Below are positions 1 to 5,565 of a stretch of 5,732 nt of DNA, in pieces. Positions within the stretch are counted from its first letter, which is position 1. The number at the start of each line of letters is the position of its first letter. Origin of the DNA: an uncultured Candidatus Pelagibacter sp. (GTDB taxonomy: Bacteria; Pseudomonadota; Alphaproteobacteria; Pelagibacterales; Pelagibacteraceae); assembly GCA_913043015.1 (NCBI GenBank), contig CAJWKX010000045.1, positions 1 to 5,732 of the forward strand. The letters run 5' to 3'. The notes beneath the pieces are model-generated. The model made no database searches. It saw only the letters and a program-made list of their open reading frames with translations, and was not told where the DNA came from. Position numbers and translations under genes: made by a program.

Positions 1-1
1 A

Positions 2-1000
2 AAAAATGTAGGGTTATTTGATTTTTCTTCATTTTCTAAATTTGATTTAAAAGGCAAAAAAACACATCAAGAATTACAAAAAATTTGTACTGCAAATATT
101 AAAAATGATATTGGAAAAACGACATACACTCATATGCTGAATGAAGATGGAGGAATAGAAACAGATTTAACTGTTGTATGTATGGCTAAAGATCATTTTA
201 GAGTAATTAGCTCAGCGGCAAATAGGGATCATGATAAGCACCATATTTTAAAACATTTAACTGAAAAAGTTAATCTGGAAGACATAACTGAAGACATTAG
301 TTGTCTAGGTCTTTTTGGTCCGAAAAGTAGAGAAATGATTTCAAAAATAAGCAAAGATGATTTTTCAAAAGAAAAGTTTTCTTTTGGATATGGTAAATAT
401 ATAAAAATAAAAAATATAAAAGTTTGGGCTCAAAGATTGTCTTACGTTGGCGAATTAGGGTTTGAATTATATGTTGAAACAAATAAAGCAACTGATCTTT
501 ATAATATATTAATCGAGGAAGGTAAAAACTTTAAATTGTCTCATTGTGGTATGCATGCAATGGATATTATGAGAATGGAAAGTGGCTTTCTTCACTGGGG
601 TCATGACATTTCACCTGAGGAAAATCAATATGAAGCAGGTTTAAAATTTGCAATAAGCTTTAAAAAAAATGTTAATTTTATAGGAAAGGAAGCGCTACTT
701 AAATTAAGGGAAAAAAAACCAAATAAACAACGTTACATGTTTATCTTAAAAGAAAGTAAACCCGGATACCCTTTATTGTTACATGAAGAGCCAATTTATT
801 TAGAAGATAAAATAATTGGCAGAACGACGTCTGGTAATTACTCGTTTTGTTATGACAAAAACTTATCTTTTGGATATGTTAATTCCGAGAATTCTTATGA
901 AACATTAAAAGATAAAAATATCTTTATAGAGGTAGAAAAGAAAAAATATCCAGTAACAATTCTTGAAAAATCTTTAAATCAGAAAAATTATAGAAATTGA
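2..1000 (+). CDS. Dimethylglycine/sarcosine dehydrogenase-type enzyme, C-terminal GcvT-like folate-binding part (5' partial)
   Basis: The frame is open from base 2, so the gene starts outside the window; the ATG at 134 is internal. The visible 332 residues form a GcvT-type domain followed by the GcvT C-terminal barrel. It opens with VGLFDFSSFSKF and then HMLNEDGGIETDLTV, the pattern of the folate-binding half of FAD-dependent dimethylglycine/sarcosine dehydrogenases. Further on come YVGELGFELYV, GMHAMDIMRMESGF, HWGHDISPEENQYEAGLKFA, FIGKEAL, and near the end GRTTSGNYSF and FGYV. In this family an N-terminal FAD domain (not visible here) oxidises the N-methyl group, and this half passes the one-carbon unit to tetrahydrofolate, in the cytoplasm. 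A role in glycine betaine breakdown is likely but inferred. A stand-alone glycine-cleavage T protein is less likely because of the HWGHDI motif. Substrate specificity cannot be decided from this half. The downstream gene overlaps its stop codon. Confidence 0.85.
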   Translation, partial: KNVGLFDFSSFSKFDLKGKKTHQELQKICTANIKNDIGKTTYTHMLNEDGGIETDLTVVCMAKDHFRVISSAANRDHDKHHILKHLTEKVNLEDITEDISCLGLFGPKSREMISKISKDDFSKEKFSFGYGKYIKIKNIKVWAQRLSYVGELGFELYVETNKATDLYNILIEEGKNFKLSHCGMHAMDIMRMESGFLHWGHDISPEENQYEAGLKFAISFKKNVNFIGKEALLKLREKKPNKQRYMFILKESKPGYPLLLHEEPIYLEDKIIGRTTSGNYSFCYDKNLSFGYVNSENSYETLKDKNIFIEVEKKKYPVTILEKSLNQKNYRN

Positions 1001-1662
1001 AAATTTTACTAAAATATTTCTCTATTATATTTATTCTTTTTATTATAATTGCTATTATTTCACATGAGTTAATAGTTAAGAAAATAATTGAAAATATTTT
1101 AACTAAACTAACTGAAAAAACAATTATAATAGAAGAGACTGAAATTGATTTAGAGAATTCAATTATCAATTTTTATAATATAAAAATTAAAAATGATAAA
1201 AATTTTCATTATAAAAACTTATTAATCTGTGAAGAAATCACTATAGATTTTGATTTAAAATCTATTTTCTCTAAGACTTTAACATTAAATACTTTGACTA
1301 TAAAAAAACCTAACTTTTATGTTGAAATTAATGATTATAAAGAAAGTAGAAAAGATAATCTAAATATTATTGAAAAGATTAAACCTGATTATAAATCAAA
1401 AACATATCCACCTAAAAAAAAAGACAAAGATTTTATTATAAATAATGTTGAACTACTAAGTCCAAAAGCTAATTTCAAATTTTTAAATATTTATGAACAT
1501 TCAAATTTTAAATTATCGGATATGTTTTTTTCAAATGTGGGAAATTCTACGGGCAATTCTCAGCATTATAAAGATGTATTTAAGATATTTTTACTGGATA
1601 TGTATTTAAGAATTCCAGACTTTGAAATAAGAAAAAAAATTAAAGAAATATATAAGCTTTAA
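997..1662 (+). CDS. Small membrane-anchored AsmA-like protein
   Basis: This 221-residue protein starts at TTG, which overlaps the preceding TGA stop (TTGA), suggesting translational coupling. No in-frame ATG occurs until about residue 176, so TTG is the best start. Residues 4-22 are a single hydrophobic membrane segment with a Lys just before it, as in AsmA/YhdP/TamB-type envelope proteins. The following part (about 24-112) alternates short beta-like and polar stretches and includes IDLENSIINFYNIKI and TLTLNTLTIKKPNFYVEI, which resemble the repeated beta strands at the start of AsmA-like domains. Known AsmA proteins are much longer, so this would be a single-module version. The rest is Lys/Asn-rich and not recognised. 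It is probably anchored in the inner membrane with the bulk in the periplasm, perhaps in envelope or lipid homeostasis; that function is inferred. It is the last gene before the broken guaC copies. Confidence 0.7.
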   Translation: MKILLKYFSIIFILFIIIAIISHELIVKKIIENILTKLTEKTIIIEETEIDLENSIINFYNIKIKNDKNFHYKNLLICEEITIDFDLKSIFSKTLTLNTLTIKKPNFYVEINDYKESRKDNLNIIEKIKPDYKSKTYPPKKKDKDFIINNVELLSPKANFKFLNIYEHSNFKLSDMFFSNVGNSTGNSQHYKDVFKIFLLDMYLRIPDFEIRKKIKEIYKL

Positions 1663-1670
1663 TTAATCTA

Positions 1671-1945
1671 TTATCATTCAAAAGTATCATTAAATAGATT
1701 AGATACTCTTACAAAAGTTGTGCATTTACTTAATTATTTCAATGATGGAGCTCCAATATAAGCACAACTACTTCTAACTACACCCAAAATATTAGAAATT
1801 GTATCTTTAATTTTTCCTCTATATTTTATTTTAGTAGATTTTTTTCGCTTTCTCTATAGTCTGATAAAACTCCATAATGCTTTTTGTTAGCTGTATCTGA
1901 ACTTGAACCGTAAAACTCAATGTATTTTATACCATTTGATTTAAC
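1671..1945 (-). pseudogene. guaC: Broken 3' end of GMP reductase gene (guaC fossil 1)
   Basis: Read on the minus strand this is the last 85-90 codons of a GMP reductase. Recognisable pieces in order are NGIKYIEFYG, SSSDTANKKH, KYRGKIKDTI, NILGVVRSSCAYIGAPSLK, LSKCTTFVRV and FNDTFE. The family usually reads FYGMSSDTA and GGLRSTCTYVGA at these places. It is not functional. A one-base deletion, most simply in the T7 run at 1839-1845, shifts the frame. At 1734-1736 a Gln codon of the KQLSK motif has become TAA. It ends with TGA at 1674-1676 directly followed by TAA at 1671-1673, the latter aligning with the stop of the two other copies. Residues still alignable with the right-edge copy are about 39 of 51 identical. 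The inner boundary near 1945 is approximate; the open frame reaches 1963. This copy occupies most of the 322-base gap between the AsmA-like and methyltransferase genes. Confidence 0.85.
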
Positions 1946-1964
1946 TATTTTACTTTTATTAAAT
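1936..1964 (+). promoter_or_regulatory. Weak sigma70-type promoter candidate for the methyltransferase gene
   Basis: TTGATT at 1936-1941 and TTAAAT at 1959-1964 are separated by 17 bases, each matching four of six consensus positions. They lie at the edge of the first guaC fossil, 20 bases before the ATG of the methyltransferase gene. In DNA this AT-rich such matches arise easily by chance. It is listed because the gene is isolated between two minus-strand fragments and must have its own start signal or depend on read-through from the upstream genes. Confidence 0.2.
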
Positions 1965-1984
1965 TATAGACAATAAATTTATAA

Positions 1985-2683
1985 ATGAAATTAAGATATA
2001 TACTAAAGTATATAAAAGATTATATAAGATTAGGATTTAATTCTGACGGCGATCCTAAATTTTCAAAAATAATATTAAAAAAAATTAAAAAAGGCATTTA
2101 TTTAGATATTGGATGTTACCATCCAATTAAAGGGTCAAATACAGCTTTGCTTTATAAAAATGGGTGGAGTGGAATTAATATTGATATTTCAGAAGAAACT
2201 ATAGAAATGTTTAAAATTTTTAGACCAAATGACACAAATCTTTTTTTAGGTATTTCAATTAAAAACGGATATCAAAAAGCATACTTTGAAAAGTCAATCT
2301 CTACACTTTCAAGTTTAGACGAAACTTATTTGAATAAACAAGGAAGAAAAAATTTAATTATAAAAAAAGTTAAAGTATTGACCTTAAAAAGTCTAAGAAA
2401 AAAGCATAATATTAAAAAATTAGATTTTTTAAAAATTGATTGCGAGAATATTGATATGTCAATAATTATGAAATCAAGCTTAAAAGATTTGGATAGTAAT
2501 TATTTATGTTTCGAAATATTACCTCCGACAATTTATGGGTGGGAAAACTATAAATATCCACCTATATCAAATAAAAAATATTATAGAAATTATTTTTTAA
2601 AATCTGCAGTTTATGAAAAATTAAGAAAAAAATTTATATTTATTGATAACGTCCAAGCTACTTTTTTCCTTAAGAAAAAATAA
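1985..2683 (+). CDS. FkbM-family SAM-dependent methyltransferase
   Basis: This 232-residue protein begins at an ATG without a clear ribosome binding site. It has a class I methyltransferase fold. The SAM-binding motif I is YLDIGCYHP at residues 39-47, followed by SNTALLYKNGWSGINID (51-67), whose acidic residue ends the second strand. LDFLKIDCENID at 146-157 corresponds to the FkbM signature usually written DFLSIDVEGxD. Here Cys and Asn replace the usual Val and Gly, but the key acidic residues remain. FkbM-type enzymes usually O-methylate sugars or small molecules, and in marine bacteria they are common in surface polysaccharide and hypervariable regions. The substrate here is unknown. The gene stands alone between two guaC 3'-end fragments, and its stop lies two bases from the stop of the second fragment, so it appears to be inserted cargo. 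A cytoplasmic location is expected, as no signal peptide is visible. Confidence 0.85.
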   Translation: MKLRYILKYIKDYIRLGFNSDGDPKFSKIILKKIKKGIYLDIGCYHPIKGSNTALLYKNGWSGINIDISEETIEMFKIFRPNDTNLFLGISIKNGYQKAYFEKSISTLSSLDETYLNKQGRKNLIIKKVKVLTLKSLRKKHNIKKLDFLKIDCENIDMSIIMKSSLKDLDSNYLCFEILPPTIYGWENYKYPPISNKKYYRNYFLKSAVYEKLRKKFIFIDNVQATFFLKKK

Positions 2684-2685
2684 AA

Positions 2686-2827
2686 TTATTTTGTAAAAGT
2701 GTCGTTAAATTGTTTTGCAATTCTTACAAAAGCAGCGTATTTACTTAATTGTTTTAAAGAAGGTGCTCCTACGTAAGTACGACTACTTCTTATTCCTCCA
2801 AGAATATTTATAATTATATCTTTAATT
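2686..2827 (-). pseudogene. guaC: Displaced 3' end of GMP reductase gene (guaC fossil 2)
   Basis: This minus-strand fragment encodes only the last 45 or so residues of GMP reductase, including NILGGIRSSRTYVGAPSLKQ, FVRIAKQFNDTFTK and a TAA stop at 2686-2688. The frame is intact over the homologous part. Upstream it runs into TAA at 2842-2844 with no ATG, and similarity to the other copies ends near 2827, so it cannot make an enzyme. Against the copy at the right edge I count about 35 of 45 identical residues and roughly 85% identical bases. Several changes hit normally conserved places: Cys to Arg in RSSCTYVGA, and CTT to YAA before FVR. That suggests it is no longer under selection. Its break lies at a different point in guaC from that of the first fossil. 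Confidence 0.85.
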
Positions 2828-2866
2828 AATGAAACCAACAATTATTGATAATAATCATCGGTTGAA

Positions 2867-2880
2867 TTGATTTATATCAA
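2867..2880. promoter_or_regulatory. Perfect FNR-type palindrome (TTGAT-N4-ATCAA)
   Basis: TTGATTTATATCAA is an exact match to the FNR/Anr consensus, with two five-base arms around a four-base spacer. Its centre is at about 2873.5, 88 bases before the ATG of the exported-protein operon, in the only non-coding stretch of that module. If transcription starts near 2915, the centre would lie about 41 bases upstream, the class II activator position. An AT-rich palindrome could arise by chance: my rough estimate is a few hundredths of such a site expected per window of this size and composition. Which Crp/Fnr protein would bind is unknown. Confidence 0.4.
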
Positions 2881-2902
2881 ACTAACAATCCATAAAAATG
2901 GG

Positions 2903-2908
2903 TGTAAT
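2903..2908 (+). promoter_or_regulatory. Candidate -10 hexamer for the exported-protein operon
   Basis: TGTAAT matches TATAAT at five of six positions and implies a transcription start around 2914-2916. That puts the upstream FNR-like palindrome at about -41. No good -35 hexamer precedes it, as expected for an activator-dependent promoter. An alternative -10, TATAAA at 2909-2914, overlaps it. The stretch from the end of the guaC fossil (2828) to the start codon holds no other feature that I can see. Confidence 0.3.
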
Positions 2909-2961
2909 TATAAATAGATTTAGCTTTATAAAAAAATATTGATAGAATAAAATAGCACTTG

Positions 2962-3624
2962 ATGAAAAAATTTATTTTTTACATATCTATATTTTTAACA
3001 TTTACATTCACTTCAATTTCTTTTGCAAAATGGGGTAAAGGGGAACTTAAATTTGAAAAAGAAACAATGGAGTATTTTCTTAGTTATTTATATGGTGGCG
3101 GAAACGAACAACATGGTAGAAGATCCGATCCACTTATTTTTACTGTTGCAGAAGATGGTATTATGGCACATTATTTTTTTTGTCCCTGGACAAGCTGCAC
3201 GGAAGATTCGTTAATACAAAAACAATCAGAAGGAAAATGTGAAAAGCACTCTAGAGGCTCACCATGTTTTACATTTGCAATTAAAAGAAGGATAGTTTGG
3301 AAAAACGGTGGTCCGAAAATTAAAATAAAAAAGAAAGATTTGATAAGTCCATATTTGATAGCAAAAAAATTACAAGAAGGTGGTTTTTATGATGGAGATA
3401 TTTCTCAATTAGCAGGCATAGATATGAAAACAGGGAAAATAGATAATACGATTACTATTACTGGAGAAAAAAGAAATTCAAATACTGAAACAGCATCATC
3501 AAATACCCCAGAAAGCTCCACGGATATTGTAGAACAATTAGAGTCATTAAAAAAATTATATGAATCAGGTGTATTGTCTGAGGAAGAGTTTACAAAAGCA
3601 AAAAATAAACTTCTTGGTCAATAA
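2962..3624 (+). CDS. Exported protein with conserved cysteines and a C-terminal SHOCT-type module
   Basis: I prefer the ATG at 2962 (220 residues); a TTG codon directly before it could also be read as a start but adds nothing. Residues 1-22 are a signal peptide (Lys-Lys, hydrophobic core, cut after SISFA), so the protein is exported, probably to the periplasm. The middle region (about 23-165) is not recognised. It has four cysteines (74, 79, 93, 102) in a CPWTSC ... KC ... PC arrangement, which could form two disulfides or bind a metal. A Ser/Thr/Asn-rich linker (about 170-186) leads to residues 189-219, a short helix-turn-helix hairpin ending in LKKLYESGVLSEEEFTKAK. This is the typical SHOCT pattern (Leu-rich helix, G-(V/I)-(I/L)-T/S-EEEF-xxxK). 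SHOCT modules are short oligomerisation or interaction segments. It is the first gene of a three-gene operon, six bases before the next start. Confidence 0.75.
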   Translation: MKKFIFYISIFLTFTFTSISFAKWGKGELKFEKETMEYFLSYLYGGGNEQHGRRSDPLIFTVAEDGIMAHYFFCPWTSCTEDSLIQKQSEGKCEKHSRGSPCFTFAIKRRIVWKNGGPKIKIKKKDLISPYLIAKKLQEGGFYDGDISQLAGIDMKTGKIDNTITITGEKRNSNTETASSNTPESSTDIVEQLESLKKLYESGVLSEEEFTKAKNKLLGQ

Positions 3625-3630
3625 ATTAAT

Positions 3631-4686
3631 GTGATCAATATTAAGAAATTATTATTATTTTTATTTATTTTAACTTTTTTTTATAACTCAAATATATTTG
3701 CAAAAGATTTAGAAAAATTAAAAAAACTTTTTGACGAGGGAATTATTACTGAAAAAGAGTTTAAAAAAGCTACAAGTCTTATTGAAAAGAAAAATGAATC
3801 TAAAATTTCAAAAGATAGAATTAAAATTAGAAAATTAGACATAGATCCAAGTGGTACAAAGTTTGAAAGATTAGAATTTTATATCGATAATTATAGAGTT
3901 TATACGCCACGTCCAGGGGCAGTAAAATTTGTTAATATGCTAACAGGTGAAACAGATGTAATGCTAAAAGATAATTTTAAATCTGAATTCACAGCAAACG
4001 GAAAAAAATTATTTGAACTAGAGTTAGATAGAGAAAAACTAGAAGCTAAGTTAAAATATAAAGGAAGAATGTTGATTAATTGGACAGGTAAATTTGTTCC
4101 TAAACATCAAGCATCTTTTTATCAAATGCAAGTGCTTGGATATATGCCATTTCATTTTTTCATAAAATTAAAAAAAGGAAATGCTATCGCACTTAATGCA
4201 GATTATTTTACAGCAAAAATAGATAAAGCAGTAGCTAAAGCTAAAAAAGAAATAGCATCAAAGTACAATTTGACCGTAGCTGATATTGATAGAATTTTAG
4301 AAAAAAAAGAAATGAAAATTGATTCTGAAATAGATAAAATTATAACAAGCGAACAAGAAAAAATAATTAGAGAACTTACAGAAAAATATGCAGGCCAAGA
4401 AATTGACGATCAAATCAGAGCAGAAATAGAAAAAACAATAGGTGAAGAAATGGCTAATGCATTAATAACTGCAATTGAAGATGTATCAGGTCAAGCTATT
4501 GACGCAGCAATTGAGGCTGAGATTGCTGCCTATATAAATGAAGCAATTGCATGGGCAATTGAAGAAGGTGTCTCTCAAGCAGCGGCAGAGGCAGCAATTG
4601 CAGCTATGTTATGGGTGTATGCTATGGGTGGCACAGATGAACAAGCAATGGAAGCTTGCAGAAAGTATGCTGGTGATGCCTGTTAG
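3631..4686 (+). CDS. Exported protein with an N-terminal SHOCT-type module and an Ala-rich helical C-terminus
   Basis: The protein has 351 residues. The start is GTG, six bases after the previous stop; it gives a complete signal peptide (KK, Leu/Phe-rich core, cut after NIFA, residue 24), which supports this choice. Immediately after the cut, residues 26-52 form a second SHOCT-type hairpin, LEKLKKLFDEGIITEKEFKK, similar to the module ending the upstream protein. Residues 62-185 look beta-rich and include RVYTPRPGAVKFVNMLTGE and WTGKFVPKHQASFYQMQV; I cannot name this domain. From 196 to about 330 the chain is predicted helical: a charged Lys/Glu coiled-coil-like part (196-275) passes into an Ala/Ile-rich amphipathic stretch (276-330) with regularly spaced acidic residues. 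It ends in GGTDEQAMEACRKYAGDAC, whose two cysteines could pair. The helical tail may self-assemble or sit on a membrane; that is inference. Function unknown. Confidence 0.75.
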   Translation: MINIKKLLLFLFILTFFYNSNIFAKDLEKLKKLFDEGIITEKEFKKATSLIEKKNESKISKDRIKIRKLDIDPSGTKFERLEFYIDNYRVYTPRPGAVKFVNMLTGETDVMLKDNFKSEFTANGKKLFELELDREKLEAKLKYKGRMLINWTGKFVPKHQASFYQMQVLGYMPFHFFIKLKKGNAIALNADYFTAKIDKAVAKAKKEIASKYNLTVADIDRILEKKEMKIDSEIDKIITSEQEKIIRELTEKYAGQEIDDQIRAEIEKTIGEEMANALITAIEDVSGQAIDAAIEAEIAAYINEAIAWAIEEGVSQAAAEAAIAAMLWVYAMGGTDEQAMEACRKYAGDAC

Positions 4687-4694
4687 CAAAAATT

Positions 4695-5564
4695 ATGAAA
4701 AAACAAATTATCTTTTATCTTATTTTTTTAAATATATTTATATTTAATAACGCATTGGCGAAAACAGAATTTTTTCAGTGTTCTGAAAAGATTACAGATT
4801 TAAGAATTGGAGATGATTTTTTATACAAAAAAGGAGAAATTATAGGCACAAATTACATAAAATTAGAGAGCACTAATGTTAATCCAATTATATCTATACA
4901 TTTTCGGTTTAAAGATAATAAGAATAAACCATTAAAAGTTATAAAAAATAAAGATACAAACCCAACGCCAATTGGTTTTGATGTAAAATATGTATGGGAA
5001 ACTGAAAAATCAAAAACAGAAATTTATTATAATTTTGTAAAAATTAAAGATACTTATGCTTTTAATAGAACTGATTTTCTCTGGATATCTAAAGATAATA
5101 ATAATGAGCAAAAACATGATTATGACTCTAGTGGAAGATGTGAAAAAATAAGTGAAAATCACTATTTAGGATTATTTAACAAAACATCCATTTCAAAAAA
5201 GAAAACTAAAAAAATTGAAAAGAAAAAAAAAATTAAAAAAGATATTGATAAAAAAATTCTTAAAGGCAAAAGAGCTTTTGCTATATCATGGGAAGGCTAT
5301 GACGAATTAATTGTTGGATCATTAAAATTTAATGAAATAAATTTAATTGGACAATTAGAATTTAAACTTCCTAATAATGATGGCGAATGTATTGGAACAT
5401 ACGTTCTGTCTACAACCAAAGGAACTTGGTCTATACTTTGTAAAAATAAAAATATTAATGCTTCTGGAACATTAGAATGGAATAGTAAAGACGGTAGCGT
5501 TAAGGGAGATGGAACTGATAATAAAGGAAATAAAGTAAAATTTAAAATTGCTCCTGAAAATTAA
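4695..5564 (+). CDS. Exported two-domain protein with a Lys-rich linker, function unknown
   Basis: The 289-residue protein starts at an ATG eight bases after the previous stop. Residues 1-22 are a signal peptide cut after NNALA. The first domain (about 23-160) has one cysteine at each end (29 and 149), which could form a disulfide, and is rich in likely beta strands (SIHFRFK, VKYVWETE, EIYYNFVKI). Residues 164-192 are a strongly basic linker with 18 lysines. The second domain (about 193-286) is compact and beta-rich: AFAISWEGYDELIVGSLKF, LIGQLEFKLPNNDGECIGTY, GTWSILCK, ASGTLEWNSKDGSVKGDG. Its cysteines 232 and 249 could pair. Similar modules seem familiar from exported proteins of marine alphaproteobacteria, but I cannot name the family. 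The gene ends one base before the stop codon of the converging guaC gene. Confidence 0.75.
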   Translation: MKKQIIFYLIFLNIFIFNNALAKTEFFQCSEKITDLRIGDDFLYKKGEIIGTNYIKLESTNVNPIISIHFRFKDNKNKPLKVIKNKDTNPTPIGFDVKYVWETEKSKTEIYYNFVKIKDTYAFNRTDFLWISKDNNNEQKHDYDSSGRCEKISENHYLGLFNKTSISKKKTKKIEKKKKIKKDIDKKILKGKRAFAISWEGYDELIVGSLKFNEINLIGQLEFKLPNNDGECIGTYVLSTTKGTWSILCKNKNINASGTLEWNSKDGSVKGDGTDNKGNKVKFKIAPEN

Positions 5565-5565
5565 A

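Noticed and set aside
297..491. Minus-strand open frame of 64 codons inside the dehydrogenase gene
   Set aside because: It lies wholly within a well-supported gene on the other strand and shows no recognisable motif; it is a by-product of AT-rich coding sequence.
924..1169. Minus-strand open frame of 81 codons across the dehydrogenase/AsmA-like junction
   Set aside because: It overlaps two supported plus-strand genes, and its Ile/Phe-rich product is the complement of a Lys/Asn-rich coding strand.
2686..2844. Second guaC fragment as a functional small protein
   Set aside because: The frame is intact but has no ATG, begins directly after a stop and has changes at conserved family positions; a displaced gene end explains it better.
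3023..3214. Plus-strand frame of 63 codons inside the first exported-protein gene
   Set aside because: Out of frame within a gene that has a clear signal peptide and SHOCT-type module; no supporting motif.
4538..4747. Plus-strand frame of 69 codons across the end of the second exported-protein gene
   Set aside because: Gln/Leu-rich shadow of the Ala-rich tail; it overlaps two genes with better starts and domains.
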